A stretch of DNA of 64,000 bases from Cellvibrio fontiphilus_A (lineage in GTDB: Bacteria; Pseudomonadota; Gammaproteobacteria; Pseudomonadales; Cellvibrionaceae). Made by a program: the position numbers and the translations under genes. Under the pieces are notes generated by a model, which was not told the DNA's origin, made no database searches, and saw only the letters and a list, made by a program, of their open reading frames with translations. Location: assembly GCF_042646205.1 (NCBI RefSeq), contig NZ_JBHRTF010000004.1:248001-312000 (forward strand), written 5' to 3'. Shown here in pieces: positions 51,799 through 60,872 of this stretch; positions within the stretch are counted from its first letter, which is position 1, and every line of letters begins with the position of its first letter.

Positions 51799-52320
51799 AT
51801 GCCCAAATTCCTCAGTTACTTTGCACTTGTTACAGCGGTTTTATTTTTGGTGGGCTGCGGCGGTAGCGGCAGTGCTGCTTCTGACCCCGGCGAGGACTAT
51901 CGCCCCGAGTTGCGCGCCTTCGATATTATCGATAGCTACGACACAGATACCGCCAAACCCAATCACCCGCCACTGGCGCTCAGCCCGTATTTTTACGATG
52001 GTTTGTTTGAAGTCTTTTGGTCGGTCAACAGCCTGGAGGATTACACCGTTAGCTTGCGTATTAATGATCGCGCCTCCATCGCCAACAGCATTTTAATCAG
52101 CTCGCAAGTGTGCGGTGCCGGGTTTGCCTGTGATCAGGGCGGCGGTTGGATTTGTGAATACACCAATGATTTTTTTATGTCTTGCGACACTTCATCGCGC
52201 GAGGTGGATATCTATCCATTGATTGATCAACTGCCCCAGCGGGTATTTCTATTGTTGGAAGTCTGCGACCGCAATTCCGGCTACTGTGAATACGATTATT
52301 ACCCCGTCACCCTGGAATAA
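51799..52320 (+). CDS. Hypothetical lipoprotein
   Basis: 173-residue predicted lipoprotein (lipobox FLVGC, Cys20) with a short Gly/Ser/Ala linker. The mature part has seven further cysteines (C104, C110, C118 region and later, including CDRNSGYC), so disulfides are likely. I do not recognise the family. The C-terminal EVCDRNSGYCEYDYYPVTL looks like a beta-sandwich edge. Short gap to the TauE-like permease; not clearly an operon. Confidence 0.65.
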   Translation: MPKFLSYFALVTAVLFLVGCGGSGSAASDPGEDYRPELRAFDIIDSYDTDTAKPNHPPLALSPYFYDGLFEVFWSVNSLEDYTVSLRINDRASIANSILISSQVCGAGFACDQGGGWICEYTNDFFMSCDTSSREVDIYPLIDQLPQRVFLLLEVCDRNSGYCEYDYYPVTLE

Positions 52321-52365
52321 GTTTGCCGGTGTTAAGGCTGGATAATTTTTTGCGATAAGTTCATG

Positions 52366-52386
52366 CTGCCGCTTTTTTTGCGGCAG
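52366..52386 (+). other. Hairpin immediately before the TauE/SafE start
   Basis: CTGCCGC (52366-52372) pairs with GCGGCAG (52380-52386) around seven T. It ends five bases before the chosen ATG, and no Shine-Dalgarno is visible. It could end the upstream transcript weakly or control initiation. Confidence 0.5.
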
Positions 52387-52391
52387 TGATA

Positions 52392-53156
52392 ATGATTAGC
52401 GACCCTCTGTTTTATTGCCTCGCCATTCCGGTGGTTATTTTAGTGGGCATGTCCAAAGGCGGCTTCGGCGGCGGTTTTGGTATGCTCGCTGTTCCGCTCT
52501 TGTCACTGCTTATAGATCCGCGCTTGGCGGCTGCGATTTTGTTGCCAATCCTCTGTGCCATGGATGCGGTTGGCCTGTGGAGTTTTCGCGGCACCTGGGA
52601 CAAACTCAATTTAAAAATCCTGCTGCCCGGCGCACTGCTGGGAACCCTCGCCGGTGCGCTCACCTTTGAAATGGCCAACGCCGATTGGGTGCGATTGCTC
52701 ATCGGTTTACTGTCGATTTATTTTGTCATTCACTACCTTTGGGGCAAACATTTTTTGGAGCGCATGGCAGCGCGCCCTCCCAGTAAAACTGCCGGTAGTT
52801 TTTGGGGCGCTGTATCCGGTTATGTCAGCTACATTGCCCACGCCGGCGGCCCGCCGGTTGCGATTTATTTATTGCCGCAACACCTGCCCAAATCCACGCT
52901 CGCCGGCACCACCATTTTATTTTTTGCGATCATCAATTTTGTAAAACTTATTCCCTACGCCCTGCTCGGGCAAATCTCCGGCGGCTCTTTTTACACCTCG
53001 CTGTTGCTACTGCCGCTTGCCCCATTGGGTGTACTGCTGGGCGTGTACTTACATCGCCGCGTCTCGGATCGTATTTTTTACCGGATCAGTTACAGCTTTT
53101 TGTTGTTAGCGGGTATTAAGTTGACTTATGAAGGTGCTGGGGGAATCTTTGGTTAA
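52392..53156 (+). CDS. TauE/SafE family membrane transporter
   Basis: 254-residue inner membrane permease with about eight helices and the two internal repeats of the TauE/SafE family (VGMSKGGFGGGFGMLAVPLLSLL and GYVSYIAHAGGPPVAIYLLP). Members move sulfite, sulfoacetate or other organosulfonates; the substrate cannot be read from sequence. ATG at 52392 is preferred to the GTG at 52386, which lies in a hairpin arm. Confidence 0.88.
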   Translation: MISDPLFYCLAIPVVILVGMSKGGFGGGFGMLAVPLLSLLIDPRLAAAILLPILCAMDAVGLWSFRGTWDKLNLKILLPGALLGTLAGALTFEMANADWVRLLIGLLSIYFVIHYLWGKHFLERMAARPPSKTAGSFWGAVSGYVSYIAHAGGPPVAIYLLPQHLPKSTLAGTTILFFAIINFVKLIPYALLGQISGGSFYTSLLLLPLAPLGVLLGVYLHRRVSDRIFYRISYSFLLLAGIKLTYEGAGGIFG

Positions 53157-53268
53157 CTCTGGTGGGCTGCTATTTGTAAGGGGAATCTATATGATTCGCG
53201 CGCAATTGTTTGGATGGTAAAAAAACGAAAGTTGAAACGAAAAACTGAAACAAAAAGGAAAATGGATT

Positions 53269-54357
53269 ATGCGTGCATTGTTAACGGCCGGGTTATTAAC
53301 CTTACCTATAACTACTTGGGCAGTGAACACTGAACCTGCAGGGTTTTACGCGGGTGTTGGGGTAAGCCAAATTGATTATTCAGGCAAACTGCCTTTGTCG
53401 CTGGATGAAAAGCCGGATTGGACAGCATTGGAGTTATCGGGCGGCTACAAACACAGCCCATTTGTGGGCGTAGAGTCGCGCCTTGGTTTTGCTGGCTCAC
53501 CTGAACTGTTATACGGCGGTGTTTATTACCGCACAGAAAGCGCCAATGACACTGCAAAAACTTATCTGTTGCTGGGTTTTGCGGGGGCCAGTATTGAAGG
53601 CAAGGCTGGTGATGATGTTTCGCTCTCCGGTTTGTCCTACGGCGCGGGTGTTGGGTTTCCGGTTGGTCGCAATTTCAACCTCAACCTTGAATATCGCATG
53701 TTAGTGGATGATAGTGATGCCGACGTAAATATGGGTGCATTTGCGCTCAGTATGGATTATCGCTTCTCTGGCTTTAGGGCGGGCGCCAGTGGGGCTCAAG
53801 CATCGTTTACACCAGCGACTGATGCAGGATTTTATGCAGGCCTTGGTGTGGCTCAAATCGAGCTGAGTGAAGATGAGTCCTATGAAGAAGATGAGTTTGA
53901 TGATGAACTCGACGAAGAATTGGATGATGAAGATGCCGAAGACGGTGCGCCGGATCTGAAGTGGAATGCGGTAGAGTTGATTGGCGGTTATCGTTATAAC
54001 TCGCTGGCGACTGTTGAAGCACGCTTTGGGGTGAGTGATAAGGATGAACTGCTGAGCTTCACTTACGCGTCCTTGTATTATCGCCCCGGTGTTGAACTAT
54101 CCAACGTGCAGCTTTATGGTTTGCTCGGTTATACATCGGTTCATACTAAGTTTGAAGATGAACCTGATGAAGAAACGGGCGAGGTAGATAAAGAGAGCGA
54201 TACAATTTCAAGCTTTTCTTATGGTGCGGGTGTTAATCTGCTGATTGGCGAACAGTTTGGTGTTGGTCTTGAGTATCGTTTGCTGGCAAGTGATGAAGGC
54301 GATGGCTATTCCAGTGATTTGAATGCGTTGGCCGCGAATGTACATTATCGCTTCTGA
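53269..54357 (+). CDS. Outer membrane protein with two tandem beta-barrel domains
   Basis: 362 residues, signal peptide ending at TTWA (18). Two similar halves (about 25-170 and 186-362) both begin AGFYAG(V/L)GV(S/A)QI and show alternating hydrophobic beta strands with terminal Phe (MDYRF, VHYRF), as in eight-stranded OmpA/porin-like barrels. The second half has a very acidic loop (about 200-226, EDESYEEDEFDDELDEE...) and another near 300-316. A fused pair of small barrels is unusual. Function unknown; acidic loops might bind cations. Confidence 0.75.
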   Translation: MRALLTAGLLTLPITTWAVNTEPAGFYAGVGVSQIDYSGKLPLSLDEKPDWTALELSGGYKHSPFVGVESRLGFAGSPELLYGGVYYRTESANDTAKTYLLLGFAGASIEGKAGDDVSLSGLSYGAGVGFPVGRNFNLNLEYRMLVDDSDADVNMGAFALSMDYRFSGFRAGASGAQASFTPATDAGFYAGLGVAQIELSEDESYEEDEFDDELDEELDDEDAEDGAPDLKWNAVELIGGYRYNSLATVEARFGVSDKDELLSFTYASLYYRPGVELSNVQLYGLLGYTSVHTKFEDEPDEETGEVDKESDTISSFSYGAGVNLLIGEQFGVGLEYRLLASDEGDGYSSDLNALAANVHYRF

Positions 54358-54372
54358 TTTTTAAGTTCAGAT

Positions 54373-54401
54373 CGAGAGAAAGGAATCTCTCGTTTATTTT
54401 T
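54373..54401 (+). terminator. Terminator after the double-barrel gene
   Basis: CGAGAGA (54373-54379) pairs with TCTCTCG (54386-54392), followed by TTTATTTTT. Confidence 0.75.
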
Positions 54402-54474
54402 ATCCCATTTCCACGTAAAACCTGAAATCAAGATTCCCTTCTCTCGTTTCCCTGTGTTTTAGCCGACCTTTTAT

Positions 54475-55008
54475 TTAAGGTGTGATTGCGTCAGAACTAC
54501 TGCTCTCGCTGCTCGCCAAGTCCTGCGCAATAAAACAAAAGGTTTTTATTTTCTCCTCTATTTTAGCGGCCGTGCTGGAGCTGGCTTGTTGTTGCCGCCA
54601 GAACTTGCAGTCCACGCTGTCGGCTTTTTGTTGGCGCAACTTATCCAAACGCTCTGTCTCGGCTTTATCGGCCAGTTGCTGTTCGCGGCGCGCTTCGGCG
54701 GCGGCGAGGAAGCTTTCGTGGGTAAGTGTTTCGGTCTCGCTGGCCGTTTCGGTTTCAGCATCGCTTGCCGCTGCAGTGTGCGGGTTTCCTGCTTCCGTCA
54801 ATGCTGCCGCCGGTTCTTGAGTTGGCGTTTCTGTGGCGCTGTTGCCGAGTTGGTTTAACGCGGCTTGCATCGCGGGTTGATGATGCGCCGCTGTCGGTTT
54901 TTCAGCAGCTGCGGGCGCTTGGTTATCCGCCATTAACCAGTAAGTTGAGCCAACTCCCAGTAAAAATAAACCTGCGCCAGCAATTAATGTTTTTGCCCCG
55001 ATTTCCAT
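54475..55008 (-). CDS. Single-pass membrane protein of unknown function
   Basis: 177 residues: one N-terminal membrane helix (about 6-25, TLIAGAGLFLLGVGSTYWLM), a long Ala/Glu/Thr-rich, probably disordered region (28-95), a charged helix (about 96-125) and a short C-terminal domain with two cysteines (CKFWRQQQ, TFCFIAQ). ATG at 55008 follows AAGGAG; an upstream ATG at 55050 lacks a site. I do not recognise it. Lies downstream of tex, same strand, with 120 bases between. Confidence 0.65.
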   Translation of the reverse strand: MEIGAKTLIAGAGLFLLGVGSTYWLMADNQAPAAAEKPTAAHHQPAMQAALNQLGNSATETPTQEPAAALTEAGNPHTAAASDAETETASETETLTHESFLAAAEARREQQLADKAETERLDKLRQQKADSVDCKFWRQQQASSSTAAKIEEKIKTFCFIAQDLASSESSSSDAITP

Positions 55009-55128
55009 TGCGTGCTCCTTGTGTGCATCTGGGTTTTTAAAAATCTGCAAAAGGCTCCCGGTGTTATACCGGGAGCAAGTTTCATCAAATATCTAATGCC
55101 AAACATCAAATATTTTGCCGTTAAAAAA

Positions 55129-57459
55129 TTACTTCTTTTTCAACGCTTGTTGTAACAACGCACCCATGCTGCCCATAGCGGCGGGCGCCGGGTTGTTTTT
55201 CTGCGCGGCGCGCTGTTGATTTTGCGATGGGCGACCACTGCCTTTATTGCCACCTTCCACTTTTTCACCGGGCGTATCATCCAAACGCAGTGACAAGGCG
55301 ATACGTTTGCGCGGCACGTCCACTTCCATCACCTTGGCTTTGACTATGTCGCCGGCTTTCACTGCTTCGCGCGGGTCTTTAATAAAGTTGTGTGACAGCG
55401 CGGAGATATGTACCAAACCGTCCTGATGCACACCTATATCCACAAAGGCGCCAAAGTTAGTCACGTTGGTGACTGTACCTTCCAAAATCATGCCCGGCAC
55501 CAAGTCGGTAATTTCTTCCACACCTTCCTGGAATTGCGCCGTTTTAAATTCCGGGCGCGGGTCGCGGCCAGGTTTGTCCAATTCTTTGATGATGTCGGTG
55601 ACGGTGGGCACACCGAATTTTTCATCGGTATAGTCTGCCGCTTTTAAGCTGCGCAGGAATGATGAATCGCCAATCAATCCTTTTAATTCGCGCGCGTTTT
55701 TCTGTGCGATTTTTTCTACCACCGAATAGGATTCGGGGTGAACTGCAGAGGCGTCCAGCGGGTTATCGCCACCGGCAACCCGCAAAAAGCCCGCTGCTTG
55801 TTCAAAGGTTTTTTCACCAAAACGCGGCACTTTTTTGAGCGCGGCGCGAGAATTAAATACGCCGTTCTGGTTGCGGAATTCCACAATGTTATTGGCAAGT
55901 GTGGTGTTTAAACCGGAGACGCGCGCGAGCAGTGCGGCCGATGCAGTGTTCACTTCCACACCCACGGCGTTTACGCAGTCCTCCACTACCGCATCCAGCG
56001 AACGCGCAAGTTGCGATTGCGACACATCGTGCTGGTACTGGCCAACGCCGATGGATTTCGGATCAATTTTTACCAATTCGGCGAGTGGGTCTTGCAGGCG
56101 ACGGGCGATAGAAATCGCACCGCGAATGGTCACGTCCAAATCCGGAAATTCTTTGGCGGCGTATTCAGAGGCAGAATAAACCGAGGCGCCGGCTTCGCTC
56201 ACAACAACCGTAGTGGCTTTAATGTCAGTGTGTTTTTTTAATACATCTTTGGCAAATTTTTCGGTTTCGCGCGAGGCGGTGCCGTTGCCGATGGCAATCA
56301 AACCCACGTCGTATTTTTTGCACAGGTGCACCAGCATAGCTTCGGATTCGGCGATTTTGTTCAGCGGCGGCGTGGGGTACATCACCCCGTGATCTACCAC
56401 TTTGCCGGTGGCATCCACCACCGCGACTTTCACGCCGGTGCGCATACCTGGGTCCAGGCCGATGGTGGCTTTTTGACCGGCGGGCGCAGCGAGTAATAAA
56501 TCTTTTAAGTTGGATGCGAACACTTTAATCGCTTCCTCTTCGGCTTTTTCACGCAGCTCACCGAGTAAATCGGTTTCCAAATGGGTGAGCAATTTGACGC
56601 GCCAGGTCCAGCGCACCACTTCGGCAAGCCAGCCATCCGCAGCGCGGCCTTTGTCATGAATTTGCCAGTGCTCGGCGATCATGGTTTCGCAGGGGTGGCC
56701 AATGCGACTGTCTTCATCGCCCACTTTGATACTGATGGTCAGCACACCTTCATTGCGGCCGCGGAACATGGCGAGGGCGCGGTGTGAAGGTACAGATTTA
56801 AGCGGCTCGTCGTGTTCGAAATAATCGCGGAATTTTTGCACTTCCTGCGAGCTGTCGGTTTCTTTGCCGGTGGCAACACGTGCGGAAAAGGTCGCTTCCT
56901 GTTGCAGGAAATGGCGCAGTCGGCCGAGCAGTTCGGCGTCTTCGCTGAATTTTTCCATGAGGATGTACTTGGCGCCGTCGAGTGCTGATTTCACATCGTT
57001 AATACTGTGCTCGGCATTGAAATATTTTGCCGCTTCCACGTCGGGCGCGAGGGTTGGGTCGGCCAGCAGCGCTTCGGCCAGCGGTTCAAGGCCGGCTTCC
57101 TTGGCGATTTGGCCCTTGGTGCGGCGCTTGGGTTTGTAGGGCAGGTATAAATCTTCCAGGCGGTTTTTGGTATCGGCGATCTGGATTTCGCGCTCCAGTT
57201 CCGGCGTGAGTTTGTCCTGTTCGGCGATGGATTTCAAAATCGCCGCACGACGATCCTCCAGTTCGCGCAGATAGCGCAAACGCTCTTCCAGCAGGCGCAT
57301 TTGCGAGTCGTCCAGACCACCGGTCACTTCCTTACGGTAGCGGGAAATAAAGGGAACTGTGGCACCTTCATCGAGCAGGCCAACAGCGGCGCTCACTTGC
57401 TGCTCCTGTACGTTTAATTCGTCGGCAATGCGTTTGGCAATACTGGGTAAGCTGGTCAT
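55129..57459 (-). CDS. tex: RNA-binding transcriptional accessory protein Tex
   Basis: 776-residue Tex protein. Helical N-terminal region, YqgF-like RNase H domain (GLDPGMRTGVKVAVVDATGKV..., about 327-460), two helix-hairpin-helix motifs, and a C-terminal S1 domain (about 650-720, ILEGTVTNVTNFGAFVDIGVHQDGLVHIS). Tail is basic and Asn/Gln/Ala-rich. The frame is open to 57582, but ATG at 57459 (MTSLPSIAKRIADEL) matches the family. Tex is a conserved nucleic acid-binding factor affecting transcription and toxin expression in some pathogens. Confidence 0.95.
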   Translation of the reverse strand: MTSLPSIAKRIADELNVQEQQVSAAVGLLDEGATVPFISRYRKEVTGGLDDSQMRLLEERLRYLRELEDRRAAILKSIAEQDKLTPELEREIQIADTKNRLEDLYLPYKPKRRTKGQIAKEAGLEPLAEALLADPTLAPDVEAAKYFNAEHSINDVKSALDGAKYILMEKFSEDAELLGRLRHFLQQEATFSARVATGKETDSSQEVQKFRDYFEHDEPLKSVPSHRALAMFRGRNEGVLTISIKVGDEDSRIGHPCETMIAEHWQIHDKGRAADGWLAEVVRWTWRVKLLTHLETDLLGELREKAEEEAIKVFASNLKDLLLAAPAGQKATIGLDPGMRTGVKVAVVDATGKVVDHGVMYPTPPLNKIAESEAMLVHLCKKYDVGLIAIGNGTASRETEKFAKDVLKKHTDIKATTVVVSEAGASVYSASEYAAKEFPDLDVTIRGAISIARRLQDPLAELVKIDPKSIGVGQYQHDVSQSQLARSLDAVVEDCVNAVGVEVNTASAALLARVSGLNTTLANNIVEFRNQNGVFNSRAALKKVPRFGEKTFEQAAGFLRVAGGDNPLDASAVHPESYSVVEKIAQKNARELKGLIGDSSFLRSLKAADYTDEKFGVPTVTDIIKELDKPGRDPRPEFKTAQFQEGVEEITDLVPGMILEGTVTNVTNFGAFVDIGVHQDGLVHISALSHNFIKDPREAVKAGDIVKAKVMEVDVPRKRIALSLRLDDTPGEKVEGGNKGSGRPSQNQQRAAQKNNPAPAAMGSMGALLQQALKKK

Positions 57460-57671
57460 AGCGGGAAACTCGTCTATCGGGCTTATGGAAAAGGGCACCA
57501 TTATCGCCAAAATCCCCCCGCCTGCCAGACTTGTTTTTGCCCCGGCTTTGTGACGGGCGCGGCCTTGCACAATTTTTTTCATGGTGCTGAATCCACAGGT
57601 CAGGCTCTTGTGTCTTAGGAGGTATGCGCAGAAAAGTTATTTATTCTCAGTCAGATTTTTTGGAGGTTTTT

Positions 57672-58463
57672 ATGGTGGTTCGCACAGCTTTTTTAACGGC
57701 ATGGTTGTTGGGGGGATTGTTCACCCTGGCGGCGCCCCTGGCACTGGCGGAGATGCAGGCAAAAGTCTACCCGGTTAAGGATTTCAGCGAGTTTGTGAGC
57801 GGCGGCAATACCAAAATCGAAATCACCCAAAGCGACAACGAATACCTGCGGGTAGAGGCAGATGCCGAGGTTATACAGCGGGTAAAGGTGGATCAGACCG
57901 GCAAGCGGGTCAGCGTCTGGCTCAAGAGTGACAAAGGCGGTGTGTTCAACTGGTTTGGCCAGGGCAATGAGCCGGTGAAAGTGATTCTCGGGGTCAAGCA
58001 GTTGGAATACCTGGAGCTATCCGGTGGTGCCCATGCCCGGGCGGGTGAGCTGCGCGGTGGGGATTTCCGCTTTAATGCTAGCGGAGCCGCCAATGCCGAT
58101 TTTGCGCTGCTGACGCTGGATAAGTTATCCGTGGATTTATCCGGCGCTGCCAATGCGCGTCTGGCGGCGGTGATGGTGCCGGCGCAGCGCTATGATATTT
58201 CCGGCGCATCCAATGTGGATATCAAAGGAGGCAGCCATGCGGATCACCTGTGGGTCAGCGCCAGTGGCGCCAGCAATTTTCGCGGCAAACCATTGGTCGC
58301 GCGTCAAGCAGAACTGGATGCCAGTGGCGCCTCACACATCAACGCCACCGTCACCGAAATGCTCACTGCAGATGCGAGCGGCGCCTCCAGTGTGGAGTAT
58401 TCCGGCACACCGCGCGCCAAATCCAAGGCGACTGGCGCCAGTCATGTTAATGCGCGGGATTAA
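57672..58463 (+). CDS. Secreted DUF2807 (GIN domain) protein
   Basis: 263 residues with signal peptide (VVRTAFLTAWLLGGLFTLAAPLALA). The rest is a DUF2807-type right-handed beta structure with repeated SGA(A/S) turns (LELSGGAHARAGELRGGDFRFNASGAANAD, ISGASNVDIKG, VSASGASNF, LDASGASHI, ADASGASSVEYSG), about eight rungs. ATG at 57672 follows GGAGG; an earlier frame start at 57624 is less likely. DUF2807 proteins are cell-envelope or adhesin-like; no enzyme activity known to me. Confidence 0.83.
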   Translation: MVVRTAFLTAWLLGGLFTLAAPLALAEMQAKVYPVKDFSEFVSGGNTKIEITQSDNEYLRVEADAEVIQRVKVDQTGKRVSVWLKSDKGGVFNWFGQGNEPVKVILGVKQLEYLELSGGAHARAGELRGGDFRFNASGAANADFALLTLDKLSVDLSGAANARLAAVMVPAQRYDISGASNVDIKGGSHADHLWVSASGASNFRGKPLVARQAELDASGASHINATVTEMLTADASGASSVEYSGTPRAKSKATGASHVNARD

Positions 58464-58471
58464 TCCAGCGG

Positions 58472-59806
58472 CTATCGCTGCAGATTTTTAAGGCCATACA
58501 TTGCCTTGTCGGCGTGGTGCAGCAGGTCTTTTTCGTTGTCGCCATGCAGCGGAAAATGCGCCATGCCAATACTGGGGGTGATGGGCAAATGAATCTGATT
58601 TGATTCCAGATCCCGCAGTGCAAAAGGCGTTGCAAACTGGCCGAGAATTTTCGCGGCTACTGTCTCGCTCTGTTGCGGGTGTTCAATGTTTTCCAGCAGG
58701 ATTACAAATTCGTCGCCCCCAAAGCGGGCAATGGTGTCGCACTCGCGCACACTCAGTTCCAGCCGCCGCGCTACTGCCTCCAATAGCTGGTCACCAACCG
58801 GGTGACCGTAGTTGTCATTCACGGCTTTGAACTTATCCAGATCCATAAATACCAGCGATAACATCTCGTTGTTGCGCCGTGCTCTGGCCAGCGCGGATTG
58901 AATGCGATCGTAAAACAGCTCGCGATTGGGCAGGCGGGTCAATTGGTCATACAGCGCGCGCTGCTGCAGGCGCAACAAGAGTTGGCGACGGTCGATAGCT
59001 GCGGCGACCTGATTGGATACGTACTGCAACAACTTGAGGGTTTCGTCATCGTAGACTGCACTTTCGCTGTAACTCTTGATCACCAGCGCACCCATAGTGC
59101 GCCCCTCGATCACCAGCGGAACGCCAAGCCAGGAGCGTGCCTGCATCTGGTTTTCGCCTGTGGGGGCCACTCTTGCGGTGTCCAGCAGCAGGGGCTGGCC
59201 GCGGCGAATCAGGCGGGCGTAATCGCTGTCGCTGGCAAGGTGTTGGGTAGCCGGTAGCGGCTGGTGTTGATCCACATGGTAGGGAAAGCTAATGCAATCG
59301 CTGGCGGCATCGTAAAGTGCAATCACGCAGTTATCGGCCGGCAGCAGGGCGGCAATAATCTGATGAATATGGCGATAAAGGCTGGGTAAATCCTGGGTGT
59401 TGTGGGAGGCTTCGGCAATCGCGAAGACTGCCTGCTGCACCGCCTCCGCGCGTTTACGCAGGGTAATGTCGCGCGCGACCGCAACACGGCACTGATTCTC
59501 CTCCGACCAGCGCGCCGACCACATGATGTGGGCAATCTCGCCATTTTTGCGCTGGTAGCGGTTTTCAAAGTGCGGCTCAGGTTCGCCGGCGACTATGCTA
59601 TCAACCGCATTGAGGGTGCGCTCGCGGTCATCCGGGTGAACCAAATCGAGCATTTGCATGCCCATCATTTCGGCTTGGGTGTAACCAAAAATGCGCTCGG
59701 CGCTCGGGCTTACGTATAAAAAATGGCCGTGTTTGTCCACCACACAAACGGCATCGACTAACAAATCGATATATTTGCCCAAGGTGGGGAAACTGAGGGT
59801 GGACAT
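58472..59806 (-). CDS. PAS-GAF-GGDEF diguanylate cyclase
   Basis: 444-residue cytoplasmic c-di-GMP synthase. A PAS domain (about 10-125; DAVCVVDKHGHFLYVSPSAERIFGYT, PDDRERT, ending DITLRKRAEA), a GAF domain (about 130-275; LPADNCVIALYDAASD, SWLGVPLVIEGRTMGALVI), and a GGDEF domain (about 285-440). Active-site RFGGDEF is intact, as are DLDKFKAVNDNYGHPVGD and SIGMAHFP. No EAL domain, so synthesis is the likely direction. Convergent with the DUF2807 gene. Confidence 0.95.
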   Translation of the reverse strand: MSTLSFPTLGKYIDLLVDAVCVVDKHGHFLYVSPSAERIFGYTQAEMMGMQMLDLVHPDDRERTLNAVDSIVAGEPEPHFENRYQRKNGEIAHIMWSARWSEENQCRVAVARDITLRKRAEAVQQAVFAIAEASHNTQDLPSLYRHIHQIIAALLPADNCVIALYDAASDCISFPYHVDQHQPLPATQHLASDSDYARLIRRGQPLLLDTARVAPTGENQMQARSWLGVPLVIEGRTMGALVIKSYSESAVYDDETLKLLQYVSNQVAAAIDRRQLLLRLQQRALYDQLTRLPNRELFYDRIQSALARARRNNEMLSLVFMDLDKFKAVNDNYGHPVGDQLLEAVARRLELSVRECDTIARFGGDEFVILLENIEHPQQSETVAAKILGQFATPFALRDLESNQIHLPITPSIGMAHFPLHGDNEKDLLHHADKAMYGLKNLQR

Positions 59807-59937
59807 AGCTGTCTTTACTGCTCCAGTGAAAATGATTGTCGCCTGCTTAATTCAAGCTCAAGCATAGCTGTTGCGCCTGAAGTTTGCGATGACAGCGCAA
59901 GCCATTCACCGGGGTAGATTCATACGGAGTTTTTGTG

Positions 59938-60753
59938 ATGGTTAATGTTTTTTTATCTACTGCGGTTAAGACACCTCTGCGCATCGCCCTGCTGATTGTT
60001 GCGCAGGCAATGGCTGCACCGGCTTGGGCGCACACCGCCAGCCATTCGGAGTCACCCGGAGTGGCGGATTTACGGCGCGCACTGCAGAGCCTGCGCACCA
60101 GTGAACCCATAGTGCTGGATGTGCAATTCAAACTCTTTGGGCGCAGCGGCGACGATAAGGATCTGCAGGCGCGCGAAGGTTTATTGCAGCTGCAACTGGA
60201 GGATTCGCCCAGCGGTTTGCGAATGCACTACGCTCCAGCCGTGATTCACCAATTGCGCGATGAAGAGCTGGCAAAAACCGTGGATGAGGATGTCAAAAAT
60301 TCTGCGCTCAATGCCATTGGCCCTTTCGATTATTGGGAGTGGCGCGAGCTGGTGTACCCGGTTGATCAATTGGAGTTGATGCTGGCGCGCTACCATTTTG
60401 TCAGTGAGTCGGACAGCTACTACGAGGCTAAACCGGCGCGCCTGCTGCGCTTTAGTTTGCCCAAAGAAAAAATTGATAAACGCTATCGCAAGTACGTTAA
60501 AAAATATCGCAATCGGCTGGATCTGTGGATTGATGAGCAAGGTGTGCCGCTTGCCAGCCAGATGACGGAAGCGGGCACCGGGCGAGTGTTTGTGGTGGTG
60601 GGGTTCCAGTTTAAAAATCAGGTGAAAATGGAATACCAGCGGGTGGGCGATCGCCTGATCACCCGGCGCCGCGAAGTGAACGATGAAAGTGAAGGTGCGA
60701 CCATGCAAAGTGAGCGTCACTTCATCAGCCTGGTCACGCCCGCGTCTGAATAA
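59938..60753 (+). CDS. Secreted protein of unknown function
   Basis: 271 residues with signal peptide (cut near PAWA, about residue 31). A soluble alpha/beta domain follows, with many Asp/Glu/Arg residues and a lysine/arginine-rich stretch (KIDKRYRKYVKKYRNR, about 180-195). No known motif. ATG at 59938 follows GGAG. Divergent from the diguanylate cyclase; the 131-base gap has no clear operator. Confidence 0.65.
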   Translation: MVNVFLSTAVKTPLRIALLIVAQAMAAPAWAHTASHSESPGVADLRRALQSLRTSEPIVLDVQFKLFGRSGDDKDLQAREGLLQLQLEDSPSGLRMHYAPAVIHQLRDEELAKTVDEDVKNSALNAIGPFDYWEWRELVYPVDQLELMLARYHFVSESDSYYEAKPARLLRFSLPKEKIDKRYRKYVKKYRNRLDLWIDEQGVPLASQMTEAGTGRVFVVVGFQFKNQVKMEYQRVGDRLITRRREVNDESEGATMQSERHFISLVTPASE

Positions 60754-60872
60754 TAGCGGGCGGCTTCGGGGCACCAAGCGATTTAAATTCTGTTAGGCTG
60801 TGGCGGCATTTCCGGTGTGTAGCAGTGCCGGGTGCCCAAGGTAAATATTCTAACTCTAAAGGGAACTACGCT

